A stretch of DNA of 64,000 nt, taken from assembly GCA_963836405.1 (NCBI GenBank), contig CAWIJL010000002.1, positions 248,001 through 312,000 on the forward strand, read 5' to 3'. Within the stretch, counting starts at the first letter, position 1. Every line of letters begins with the position of its first letter. The DNA is from CAWIJJ01 sp963836405 (GTDB taxonomy: Bacteria; Acidobacteriota; Terriglobia; Bryobacterales; Bryobacteraceae). The notes under the pieces were generated by a model that was not told where the DNA came from, did not search any database, and saw only the letters and a program-made list of their open reading frames with translations. Below, one piece after another: positions 36,415 to 45,634 of the stretch. The position numbers were made by a program, and so were the translations under genes.

Positions 36415-37259
36415 GCATCCTGTTCGACATTCGCAAGCCGGTCTCGAGGCAGGCGCGGATTGCACTCGGCCTGCTCAGTTGGGGGCTGGTGATCGCGGTC
36501 TGGTACCTGCTCACGCGCTGGGAAATCCTGCCGCCCTTCTCGCTGCCCCACCCGGCGGGCGTGGTGCAGGCCTTCGTCCGGCTGTGGACCGAATACGACC
36601 TGGCCGGGAACGTTTTCCAAAGCTGGTGGCGGATCGCGCAGGCCTTCCTGTGGGCGGCCGTAATCGCCATCCCGCTGGGGCTGCTGATGGGCAGTTTCGC
36701 TTGGGTGAACGACCTGGTGAATCCGGTGGCCGCGCCTATGCGCTCCATGCCGATCACCGCATTCCTGCCCGCGTTCATCGCGCTGTTCGGCATCGACGAA
36801 GCGATGAAAGTGGCCTTTCTCTGGTTCGGCCTGTTCTTCTACCTGCTGGCCGTCGTCGTCGAGGAGGTGGGCCGTGTGGACAACGCGCTGATCGAGACCG
36901 CGGAGACGCTGGGGGCGACGCGCGCGCAGGTGCTGTGGCTGATGTTCCGGGCCTCCTTTCCTTCGATTTTCGGCTCCTTCCGCATTCTGTACGACATCGG
37001 GTGGACGTACGTGATCCTGGCGGAGATGATTAATGCGCGCAAAGGCGTGGGGTATATGGTGGAGTCGGCGCGCAAGGTTCTGGATTTCGACCGCGTGTAT
37101 GCGGGGATCATCGCCATCGGGATCGCGGCGTTTCTGTTCCGCTCGCTGCTGGGCGCGGCCGAGCACTACCTGTTCCCGTGGCGCCGCGCCGCCGGGCGGC
37201 CGGTATCGGAACCCGCAGCCGCCACCGCCGGAGCCGCAGGAGTCGTTAGTGCCAAATAG
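36411..37259 (+). CDS. ABC transporter permease (SsuC/TauC type)
   Basis: A 282-residue inner-membrane permease with six helices of the binding-protein-dependent family used for sulfonates, taurine, nitrate or pyrimidine precursors. The cytoplasmic coupling loop ETAETLGATRAQVLWLMFRA is the EAA motif that contacts the ATPase. The Ala/Pro-rich C-terminal tail (about 25 residues) is unusual. The start is GTG 36411, overlapping the preceding stop. Confidence 0.9.
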   Translation: MSILFDIRKPVSRQARIALGLLSWGLVIAVWYLLTRWEILPPFSLPHPAGVVQAFVRLWTEYDLAGNVFQSWWRIAQAFLWAAVIAIPLGLLMGSFAWVNDLVNPVAAPMRSMPITAFLPAFIALFGIDEAMKVAFLWFGLFFYLLAVVVEEVGRVDNALIETAETLGATRAQVLWLMFRASFPSIFGSFRILYDIGWTYVILAEMINARKGVGYMVESARKVLDFDRVYAGIIAIGIAAFLFRSLLGAAEHYLFPWRRAAGRPVSEPAAATAGAAGVVSAK

Positions 37260-37274
37260 CGTAGGGAGTCACGC

Positions 37275-38099
37275 TTGCCCGCCAAGATGAAGATCTCGCT
37301 CAAGGACGTAGCGCGCGCTTTCCTCTCGCCGGCAGGGGAGCGCATTCAGGCGATCCAGAACGTGAACCTGGAAGTCGAAGACCTGTACTCTCCGGAGGGC
37401 AAGGACATCGGCGAGTTTCGCGTGCTGCTGGGGCCGTCGGGCTGCGGGAAATCGACGATCCTGCGGCTGATCGCGGGGCTGGACCGGCCGGATTCGGGCC
37501 AGGTGCTGGTCAACGGAAAGCAGGTCACGGGGCCTGGCCGGGACCGCGGCATGGTGTTCCAGAAGTACACCTCGTTTCCCTGGCTGACGGTGCGGCAGAA
37601 CGTCGAATACGGGTTGAAGATCAACGGAGTGCCGCAGGCGGAGCGCGACCAGACGGTGGCCAAACTGATCGAGGACGTGGGGCTGGCGGGCTTCGAGAAG
37701 TCCTATCCGGAGACGCTCTCGGGCGGCATGCAGCAGCGCGTGGCCATTGCGCGCACGCTGGCGCTGCGGCCCGGGGTGATCCTGATGGACGAGCCGTTCG
37801 GGGCGCTGGACGCGCAGACGCGCAGCGGGATGCAGGAACTGCTGCTGCGCATCTGGCACGAATCGGCCAGCACCATCCTGTTCGTCACCCACGACGTGGA
37901 CGAGGCCATCTACCTGGCCGACCGAATTTACGTGGTTTCCGCGCGACCCGGTACAATCATAGAAGACGTGCCGGTGCCGTTCGGCCGGCCGCGCGATCCC
38001 TCGATGAAGATGCAGCGGGAGTTTCACGATCTCCAGCAACACGTGCTGGCGAATCTGCGGCGCGCGCCCGGGCACGGCCAGGTACGAGTGAGCGTCTGA
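37275..38099 (+). CDS. ABC transporter ATPase (SsuB/TauB type)
   Basis: A 274-residue ATPase with Walker A (GPSGCGKST), Q-loop (MVFQKYTSFPWLTV), signature (LSGGMQQRVAIA), Walker B (VILMDEPFGALD) and H-loop (FVTHDVDEA). It energises the permease encoded just upstream. The TTG at 37275 is spaced correctly from GGGAG (37264-37268); ATG 37287 is the alternative. It overlaps the start of the following gene by 1 bp. Substrate unknown. Confidence 0.92.
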   Translation: MPAKMKISLKDVARAFLSPAGERIQAIQNVNLEVEDLYSPEGKDIGEFRVLLGPSGCGKSTILRLIAGLDRPDSGQVLVNGKQVTGPGRDRGMVFQKYTSFPWLTVRQNVEYGLKINGVPQAERDQTVAKLIEDVGLAGFEKSYPETLSGGMQQRVAIARTLALRPGVILMDEPFGALDAQTRSGMQELLLRIWHESASTILFVTHDVDEAIYLADRIYVVSARPGTIIEDVPVPFGRPRDPSMKMQREFHDLQQHVLANLRRAPGHGQVRVSV

Positions 38100-38937
38100 T
38101 GGCGGAGGACCGGGAACAGGGCGAAGTCAGTTACGTCAAGGCCGCGCTGAAGTGGCAGTACAACTGGATCGCCATGGCCGGCGCGGCGGGCTTTGCGGTG
38201 GTGTCCGGGTCGGCGCTGCCGCTGCTGCTCGGGGCCGGGCTGGAGCTGATGTACCTGAGCACGGTGCCGCAGAACAGCCGTTTCCAGCGGCTGGTGCGCT
38301 CCTGGAAGTTCGAGGACCAGAAGCGGGAGCGGGAAAAGAGCCTGAGCGCGCTGTTCTACGAACTGCCGCCGGAGATGCGCGCCCGCTACGCGCATCTCGA
38401 CCAGACCTCCAAAATCATCCGCGAAAACTACGCGCGGCTCACCTCCACCTCGCAGCTTTTCACCGACCAGATGGAGACCAAGCTGACGGGCTCTGGCGCA
38501 GTCCTACATCCGGCTGCTGAACGCCGCGTTTCACCACCGCGAATACCTGCGCGCCACCAACAGCGACACCATCAAGAAAGAAGCGGCGCAGCTCGAGAAG
38601 GACCTCGAGAAGGACTCGCCCAAGGTGCAGGAGATCAACCGCAAGCGCATCGAGATCCTGAGCAAGCGCGTGCAGAAGTACGAGAAGATGCGGGAGAACT
38701 GTGAAGTGATCGACGCGCAGTGCGCGGCGATGGAGGACGTGCTGCAGTTGATCCGGGACCAGTCGGTGACGATGCGCGATCCGCAGCAGATGGCGGACAA
38801 CCTGGACAGCCTGGTGAAGGACGTGGAGCAGACCGAGGAGACGGTGCGCGAAGTGGAGTCGATCTTCGAGCTTTCGCCGGTCGGCTTCCGCGGAACTCGA
38901 AAGCCCGCCGCCGGGCCGCACCCGGGTCAGGAACTGA
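38099..38937 (+). pseudogene. Membrane coiled-coil protein, frameshifted
   Basis: It begins MAEDREQGEVSYVKAALKWQ with a hydrophobic hairpin at about residues 24-52, then a long charged helical region (SKIIRENYARLTSTSQLFTDQ; after the shift LLNAAFHHREYLRATNSDTI, IEILSKRVQKYEKMRENCEV). A one-base insertion near 38490 (an extra T in GGCTCTGGC) moves the frame; a second change near 38880-38900 seems needed to reach the TGA at 38935-38937, just before the next ATG. No known family recognised. The stalk-like helices and the PspA neighbour suggest a scaffolding role. Confidence 0.65.
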
Positions 38938-38940
38938 ACC

Positions 38941-40675
38941 ATGGCCGCCACCGCACAGAACCACCTGGATGCGCTGCCCGCCTGGGCGCGCGAGCTCTCC
39001 GAGAAATACTACTCGGGCGTCAGCTCGATGTTCGTGCTGCACGGCAACGTGCGCGACCTGGTGGCCTGGAAGCGTCCGGGCGGCGTCGAATTTCCGCCTT
39101 TGCAGCGGTTCCTGCGCGACGCCCTGTTCGGCTCGCGCGACCTGGTGCTGTTCTACGATCGCGGCGGCGGGCTCACCTTCCGCACGCCGGAGATGAAGGC
39201 CGACTTCGGACGCGCGCTGGCCGGCTACGACAGCTTTCACGGGACCAATTTTCGCACGGCCTGCCGCGCAATCCGGATGGCGTGCTGAACATCCTCGACA
39301 ACTACATGCGGCTGCGCACGGCGGACCACAAGAAGATCGCGCTGGTGATCGATTTTGCCGAAACCATCGCGCCCGCGGGCGACAGTTCCGGCATGTCCGC
39401 CGAGGACCGCAATTCGCTGGTGATCCTGAAGCGCTGGGCGCAGAACCCGGTCTTCCTGCAGGCCGACGTGACCTTCTGCCTGATCGCGGAGAACATGGTG
39501 GAGCTGAACCTGGGACTGGTGCAGAACCCGGGCGTCGCCTCCATCGAGATTCCGCTGCCCACCGAAGCCGAGCGGCTGGAGTTTCTGGAGGCGCAGATTG
39601 CGGCGCGTCCGCTGCCGGAGGGATCGGATGTGACGGCGGAGGCGCTCGCCAAGCTCACCGCCGGGCTCAAGCGGGTGCAGTTGCAGGGCCTGATGGCGGA
39701 CGCGGTGGAGAATCAGCGGCCGCTCACGCTCAAGTGACTGGTGAAGCGGAAGAAGGAACTGATCGAAGCCGAATCGGGCGGGCTGCTGGAATTCGTGCAG
39801 AGCCGCTTCGACCTTTCGATGGTGGCGGGGCACGAGCCGGCCAAGAAGAAGCTGCGCGACGCGGCGCGCGCCATCCGCGCCGGGCAAGACCGGCGTGGTG
39901 CCGATGGGCTACGTGATCTGCGGGCCGGTGGGCACGGGCAAGACGTTCCTGACCACCTGCTTCGCCGGCGAGATCGGGATCCCGGCGGTGACGCTGAAGA
40001 ACTTCCGCAGCATGTGGCAGGGCGTGACGGAAGGGAACCTGGAACGGATGCTGAAGCTGCTGAAGGCCATGAGCCCGATCGCGGTGATCGTGGACGAGGC
40101 CGACGCGCAACTGGGCAACCGCTCGAGTTCGGGCGACAGCGGCGTGTCCAGCCGGGTGTTCGCGCAGATCGCGCAGTTCATGGGCAACACCGAGCTGCGC
40201 GGCAAGGTGATCTGGTTCCTGCTGACCTGCCGGCCGGACCTGCTGCCGGTGGATTTGAAGCGGCAGGGCCGCGCCGAGGAGCACATCGCGCTGTTCTATC
40301 CGGATACCGACGAGGAACGGCTGGCGCATGCTGCGGGCGATGCAGAAGAAGAGCGGGATGCAGATCGCCTCGCCCGAGGCCGAGGAGTTTTTCCTGGCCC
40401 ACTCGGCCGGCCTTTCCGGCGCCGACATGGAGGCGGTGCTGATCCGCGCCCGCATGAAGAGCGCGCTCGAAAACGACGCGGCGCTGGACGAAGAGGACCT
40501 GAAAGCGGCGCTCGAGGATTTCATCCCGCCGTCGTATCCGACGGAGATCGAACTGCAGACGCTGGTGGCGGTTCTGGAGTGCACCAGCAAGAGCCTGCTG
40601 CCGGAGCCGTACCGGGAAATGGAGCGCGGGGAAATAATCCGAAGGGCCAACGCGCTGGCGCTGCTTTCCCGCTAA
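38941..40675 (+). pseudogene. Ycf46-like AAA+ ATPase, broken by three frameshifts and one stop
   Basis: The N-terminal half resembles the non-canonical ATPase-like domain of Ycf46-type proteins (MFVLHGNVRDLV, LVLFYDRGGGLTF, KIALVIDFAETIAP). The C-terminal half is a canonical AAA+ module: VKRKKELIEAESGGLLEF, Walker A GPVGTGKTFLT, Walker B VIVDEADAQLG, sensor-1 FLLTCRPDLLP. Breaks: a frame change near 39250, an in-frame TGA at 39735-39737 (K-stop-LVKRKK), an extra G near 39888 and an extra C near 40329. Repairing these gives one protein of about 575 residues. All motifs remain conserved, so recent inactivation or sequence error is likely. Confidence 0.7.
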
Positions 40676-40705
40676 GAACGGGGCGGCGCGGCCGTCTTTA
40701 ATGTG

Positions 40706-41515
40706 ATGCGCATAGCTATACTTCTGCTCGCCAGCGTGGCCGTTTTCGGCCAGACGTTCGAAGTCGCCTCCATCCGGCCGGCGGCGCCGGGGTCGCGGGG
40801 CGGGCGGGGGCAGGACAACCCGATCGCCCGCGGCAGCGGCGGGATCGCGGTGAAGGACGTGATGTCGATGCTCAACGGGGGCGATGTAACCGAGGCGACG
40901 CCGGGGTCGCTGATCATGCGGGGAGCCACCCTGGCGGCGGCCATCAAGTGGGCGTATGTGGTTGACGACTATCAGATTTCGGGTCCCTCATGGCTGAATG
41001 CGGCCCGCTTCGACATCGTGGCGAAGGCGGGTGGTCCGGCCACCGTGGACGACCTGCGGGTGATGCTGCAGGCGCTGCTGGCGGACCGCTTCAAGCTGGA
41101 GCTGCACCGGGATACCAGGGAGCTCTCCGGCTACGTGCTGAGCGTGGCCAAGGGCGGCATCAAGTTCAAGCCGTCGGCGAAAGACGAGCCGGGCATGGTG
41201 AAGCAGAGCGGGATGGGCCGTTTTTCGGGCAACAACGTGGAGGTGGGGCAACTGGTGAGGGTGCTGGCGCAGGGCCTGCGCGCGCCGGTCGCCGACCAGA
41301 CCCGTCTCAAGGGCAAATACGACTTCAACATCGACATCATGGCGTACGCGAGCGACATCATGGCGAACCGGAAGCCGGGGGACGCTCCGCCGGATCCGGC
41401 GCAGATCGCCGCCATGGTGCTCAACGAGCAGTTCGGGCTGAAACTGGAGGCGCGCAAGGCTCCGATGGAGGTCCTGGTGATCGACCACGCGGAGAAGACG
41501 CCGACGGAGAATTGA
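40706..41515 (+). CDS. TIGR03435 acidobacterial soil-associated protein, copy 1
   Basis: A protein of about 269 residues with signal peptide (MRIAILLLASVAVFG) and the typical FEVASIRPAAP start, RFDIVAK, VMLQALLADRFKLELHRDTR and a C-terminal IDHAEKTPTEN. The TIGR03435 family is expanded in Acidobacteria, especially Solibacter, and its function is unknown; it is predicted to be periplasmic or secreted. A paralogue follows directly. Confidence 0.9.
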   Translation: MRIAILLLASVAVFGQTFEVASIRPAAPGSRGGRGQDNPIARGSGGIAVKDVMSMLNGGDVTEATPGSLIMRGATLAAAIKWAYVVDDYQISGPSWLNAARFDIVAKAGGPATVDDLRVMLQALLADRFKLELHRDTRELSGYVLSVAKGGIKFKPSAKDEPGMVKQSGMGRFSGNNVEVGQLVRVLAQGLRAPVADQTRLKGKYDFNIDIMAYASDIMANRKPGDAPPDPAQIAAMVLNEQFGLKLEARKAPMEVLVIDHAEKTPTEN

Positions 41516-41590
41516 GGCGAACGTTTTCCGGCGTTTTCCGTCATTAATTAGAACGCAGTATCGTTATACAGGACAGGAGACTTAGCCAAG

Positions 41591-42520
41591 ATGATCCGAA
41601 GCCTTTTTGTCAGCGGCCTGGTTGTGCTCACGTCCTGTGCGGCCTACGGCCAGTCCGCCTCCGCGCCATCGTTTGAAGTGGCGTCGATCAAGCCGGCGGC
41701 GCCGATGCAGAACGGAATGATCCGCGTGGGCATGGGGGGCGACCCCGGCCGCGTCAACTACACGAATGTCACGCTCAAGAACATTCTGACCCGCGCCTAC
41801 GGCGTGAAAGCGCACCAGATCTCGGGTCCGGACTGGCTGGATTCGGAGCGGTTCGACGTAACTGCCAAGGTGCCGGACGGAGTGCCGAAGGAAGAGATTC
41901 CGGCGATGCTCCAGAACCTGCTGGCGGAGCGGTTCAAGATGACGGTCCACAAGGAATCGAAGGACTCGAACGTGTACGCGCTGATCGTGGGGAAGAACGG
42001 GCCGAAGCTGACGCCGGCCAAGGAAGACGACGACGCGGCGGGTGGGCCGGGGCGGGGTGGGCCGACGATGGTGGGTCCGGACGGCAAAGCGATGCCGCGG
42101 CCTCCGGCGGGCGCCATGATGGTCCGGATGGACGGCAACGCGGGCCATCTGGAGGCGAAGAAGATCACGGTGGCGCAGTTCTGCGATATGCTTTCGAACT
42201 TTCTCGACCGGCCGGTGATCGATATGACCGAGATCAAGGGGCAGTACGATATGGCGCTCGATATGGCGACGGAAGACCTGGCGATGAGGGGCGGAATGCG
42301 GGTTGCGATGGCCGGAGCCAGAGCGGGAGCGGGTGGCGGGATGGCGGTGGGGCACGAGGGGCCGGGCGGTCCCAGTGCGGAACGGCCGGCTGGGGAGAGT
42401 ACGCCGGGCGCGTCGATCTTCACGGCGGTGCAGGGGATGGGGCTGAAGCTCGATCCGCGGAAGGCGCCGATGGATTTTATCGTTATCGATAAAGCGGACA
42501 AAGTACCAACCGAGAATTGA
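41591..42520 (+). CDS. TIGR03435 acidobacterial soil-associated protein, copy 2
   Basis: A 309-residue paralogue of the preceding protein. Signal peptide, then PSFEVASIKPAAPMQ, RFDVTAKVPDGVPKEEIPAM, NLLAERFKMTVHKE and the end FIVIDKADKVPTEN. It has a longer, Gly/Ala/Met-rich central insert (about 140-180 and 235-270). The TonB-receptor-like gene begins 15 bp after its stop, so these two and the next two genes may be co-expressed. Confidence 0.9.
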   Translation: MIRSLFVSGLVVLTSCAAYGQSASAPSFEVASIKPAAPMQNGMIRVGMGGDPGRVNYTNVTLKNILTRAYGVKAHQISGPDWLDSERFDVTAKVPDGVPKEEIPAMLQNLLAERFKMTVHKESKDSNVYALIVGKNGPKLTPAKEDDDAAGGPGRGGPTMVGPDGKAMPRPPAGAMMVRMDGNAGHLEAKKITVAQFCDMLSNFLDRPVIDMTEIKGQYDMALDMATEDLAMRGGMRVAMAGARAGAGGGMAVGHEGPGGPSAERPAGESTPGASIFTAVQGMGLKLDPRKAPMDFIVIDKADKVPTEN

Positions 42521-42534
42521 GATTGAACGGGACT

Positions 42535-45500
42535 ATGCATTTTCAGGCTATTTCGAGAACACTCCGGGCCGGCTTGGTGGCGCTGCTGGCTTGCTCTCTT
42601 CTTGCCGGCGCGGAGCATCGGGGACAGGTGCGGTTCGGCGGGTTGCCGCTGCCGGGCGCGACGGTCTTTGCCACGCAGGGGGATCAGAAGAAGACGGCCG
42701 TCACGGATGGCGACGGCCTGTACTTCTTCCCCGACCTGGCGGACGGGCTGTGGAAGATTACGGTGGAGATGCTGTGCTTCGAGCCGGCCACGCTGGAGGT
42801 GGCGGTGCAGCCGGACGCGCCGGCGGCGTTATGGGACCTGAAGATGCTGCCGTTCGAAACGATCCAGGCATCGGCGCCGGCGCCCCCGCCGCAGCCGGCG
42901 GTAACCACGGCGATCGCGGCTCCGGCGGCCCCGGCCCCGCCTCCGGCGAAGAAGAACGGCAAGCCGGCGCCCGCGCAGGCCAACACGCCGTCGGGATTTC
43001 AGCGGACGGACGTGAACGCCTCGTCCGATGCGGCCAAGATTGCGAACGACTCCGCGTATGCGAGCGAAGCCGGACCGGCGACCGACGACGGGTTCCTGGT
43101 GAACGGCAGCGTGAACAACGGCGCGGCCTCGCCGTTCGCGCAGTCGGGGGCATTCGGCAACAACCGGCGCGGCATGCGGTCGCTGTACAACGGCAGCCTG
43201 GGGCTGACGTTCGGCAATTCCAGCCTGAATGCGCGAGCGTACTCGCTGACGGGGCAGGACACGCCGAAGCCGGGCTACAGCCACATGCAGGGGGTCTTTT
43301 CGTTTGGCGGTCCGGTGCGGATCCCGCGGGTGTTTTTCAAAGCGCCGCCGAACTTTTCGGTGAATTACCAGTGGAGCCGCATCCGTACGGCGAACACGCA
43401 GACGACGCGCATGCCGACGGCGGAGGAACTGGCCGGCGATTTCTCGCAGACGCTGAACGCGCAGGGGCAGCCGGTAACGCTGGTGAATCCGCTGACCGGG
43501 CAGGCGGTGCCGGATAACCGGATTCCGCAGAGCCTGATTTCGCCGCAGGCGCTGTCGCTGCTCCGGTTCTTCCCCTCGCCCAACTTCGATTCGGGCGCGC
43601 GGTACAACTACCAGGTGCCGCTGGTCAACAACTCGCATGTGGACGCGCTGCAGGCGCGGGTGGGCAAATCGCTGGGGCGCAAGGACAACGTGCAGGGCAT
43701 CTACGCCATGCAGAGCACGCGCGGGGACGGCACCAACGTGTTCGGCTTTCTGAATACGAGCGGGGGGCTGGGGATGAACGCGCAGGTGAACTGGATGCAC
43801 CGCTTCACCAACCGGCTGATCGCGAATTTCGGATACCAGTTCACGCGGTCGACGAACCACGCGACGCCGTTCTTCGCCAACCGGGAGAACGTTTCGGGGC
43901 AGGCGGGGATCACGGGCAACAACCAGGAACCGGGCAACTGGGGGCCTCCGGCGCTGGTGTTTGCGAGCGGCATCGCGTCGTTGACGGACATTCAACAGTC
44001 GTCGTCGCGCAACCAGACGAGCAGCATCTCGGGCTCGCTGCTGTGGCTGTTCCGGTCGCACAACTTCACTTTCGGCGGCGACCTGCGCAGGCTGCAGTTC
44101 AACCAGTATTCGCAGCAGGACGCGCGCGGCACGTTCGTGTTCACGGGCACGGCGGTGGGCTCGGATTTCGCCGGATTCCTGCTGGGCATTCCGGACACGA
44201 CGTCGATCGCCTTCGGCAACGCCGATAAGTATTTCCGGGCGGGCTCTTACGACATCTACTTCACCGACGACTGGCGGGTGAGCCCGTCGCTGACGATCAA
44301 CGCGGGAGCGCGCTGGGAGTACAACTCGCCGGTGAGCGAACTGTACGGGCGGCTGGTGAACCTGGACATCGCGCCGGGATTCGCGGAGATCGCGCCGGTG
44401 CTGGGGTCGAGCCCGACTGGACCGCTGACGGGCCGGCAGTACCGCGGGTCGCTGATCAATCCGGACCGCAACGGCGTTGCGCCGCGGATCGGGCTTTCGT
44501 GGCGGCCGATACTGGGGTCGTCGACGATCGTACGGGCGGGCTACGGGGTGTATTCGGACACGAACGTGTTCCTGCCGATTGTTACGCGGATGGCGCAACA
44601 GTCGCCATTCTCGAAGAGCCTGAATCTGCAGAACAGCCTGGCGAATCCGCTGACGCTGGCGAACGGCTTCAACGCGCCGCCTTCGCTGATCCCGAACACG
44701 TTCGCGGTGGACCCGGACTTCCGGGTGGGCTATTCACAGAACTGGCAGCTTTCGGTGCAGCGCGACCTGCCGAGGTCGATGATCATGACGGCGACGTACC
44801 TGGGGATCAAGGGGACGCGCGCGCAGCAGCAGTTTCTGCCGAACACGGTGCCGAACGGGGCGGCGAACCCGTGCCCGTCGTGCCCGACGGGATACACGTA
44901 CCTGACCTCGAACGGCAACTCGACGCGGAACAGCGGGACGATTCAACTGCGGCGGCGGCTGCACAGCGGGTTCACGGCGCAGGTGCAATACACGCTATCC
45001 AAGTCGATCGACGACGCGCTGCTGGGCGGCCAGGGCGGGCAGGCGGTGATCGCGCAGGACTGGCGGAACTTGCGGGGCGAGCGCGGGCTGTCGAACTTCG
45101 ACCAGCGGCACGCGCTGATGGTGCAGGCGCAATACACCACCGGAATGGGGCTGCGGGGCGGCACGCTGGTGGGCGGATGGAAGGGCGCGATGTTCAAGGA
45201 CTGGACGATCGCGACGCAGATCAACGCGGGCAGCGGGCATCCGCTGACGCCGGTGTACATCGCGGCGGTGAAGGGAACGGGCGTGACCGGCAGCATCCGG
45301 CCGGACTTCACGGGGGCGGACCTGTACGCGCCGCCGCCGGGATTGTTCCTGAACCCGGCAGCGCTGGCGGCTCCGGCGTCGGGGCAGTGGGGCAACGCGG
45401 GACGGAACTCGATCACGGGACCGGGGCAGTTCACGCTGAACGCCTCGCTGGCGCGGACGTTCCGGTTCAGCGACCGGATGAGCGCGGATTTCCGGCTGGA

Positions 45501-45630
45501 TGCGAACAACGCCCTGAATCACCCGACGTATCCGAGCTGGAACACTTCGATCACGAGCGCGCAATTCGGCCTGCCCACTACGGCCAACTCGATGCGCACG
45601 CTGCAATCCAATCTGCGAGTGAGGTTCTAA
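42535..45630 (+). CDS. TonB-dependent-receptor-like protein with regulatory N-domain
   Basis: A protein of about 1031 residues with a signal peptide, a carboxypeptidase-regulatory-like domain (residues 28-110; LPLPGATVFATQGDQKKTAV, DGDGLYFFPDL), an Ala/Pro linker, then a very divergent plug and beta-barrel region typical of the large acidobacterial TonB-receptor-like (OAR-like) outer-membrane proteins, ending in a strand with LQSNLRVRF. Repeated aromatic strand patterns (WEYNSPVSELYGRLVNLD, FRFSDRMSADFRLD) support a barrel. Ligand unknown. It precedes the VWFA gene by 4 bp. Confidence 0.85.
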   Translation: MHFQAISRTLRAGLVALLACSLLAGAEHRGQVRFGGLPLPGATVFATQGDQKKTAVTDGDGLYFFPDLADGLWKITVEMLCFEPATLEVAVQPDAPAALWDLKMLPFETIQASAPAPPPQPAVTTAIAAPAAPAPPPAKKNGKPAPAQANTPSGFQRTDVNASSDAAKIANDSAYASEAGPATDDGFLVNGSVNNGAASPFAQSGAFGNNRRGMRSLYNGSLGLTFGNSSLNARAYSLTGQDTPKPGYSHMQGVFSFGGPVRIPRVFFKAPPNFSVNYQWSRIRTANTQTTRMPTAEELAGDFSQTLNAQGQPVTLVNPLTGQAVPDNRIPQSLISPQALSLLRFFPSPNFDSGARYNYQVPLVNNSHVDALQARVGKSLGRKDNVQGIYAMQSTRGDGTNVFGFLNTSGGLGMNAQVNWMHRFTNRLIANFGYQFTRSTNHATPFFANRENVSGQAGITGNNQEPGNWGPPALVFASGIASLTDIQQSSSRNQTSSISGSLLWLFRSHNFTFGGDLRRLQFNQYSQQDARGTFVFTGTAVGSDFAGFLLGIPDTTSIAFGNADKYFRAGSYDIYFTDDWRVSPSLTINAGARWEYNSPVSELYGRLVNLDIAPGFAEIAPVLGSSPTGPLTGRQYRGSLINPDRNGVAPRIGLSWRPILGSSTIVRAGYGVYSDTNVFLPIVTRMAQQSPFSKSLNLQNSLANPLTLANGFNAPPSLIPNTFAVDPDFRVGYSQNWQLSVQRDLPRSMIMTATYLGIKGTRAQQQFLPNTVPNGAANPCPSCPTGYTYLTSNGNSTRNSGTIQLRRRLHSGFTAQVQYTLSKSIDDALLGGQGGQAVIAQDWRNLRGERGLSNFDQRHALMVQAQYTTGMGLRGGTLVGGWKGAMFKDWTIATQINAGSGHPLTPVYIAAVKGTGVTGSIRPDFTGADLYAPPPGLFLNPAALAAPASGQWGNAGRNSITGPGQFTLNASLARTFRFSDRMSADFRLDANNALNHPTYPSWNTSITSAQFGLPTTANSMRTLQSNLRVRF

Positions 45631-45634
45631 CCCG

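Noticed and set aside
38625..39737. A 370-codon open frame spanning the end of one gene and the second half of the next
   Set aside because: It joins parts of two genes because of frame errors on each side; the middle section (about 38900-39250) is out of frame with the recognisable AAA-type sequence.
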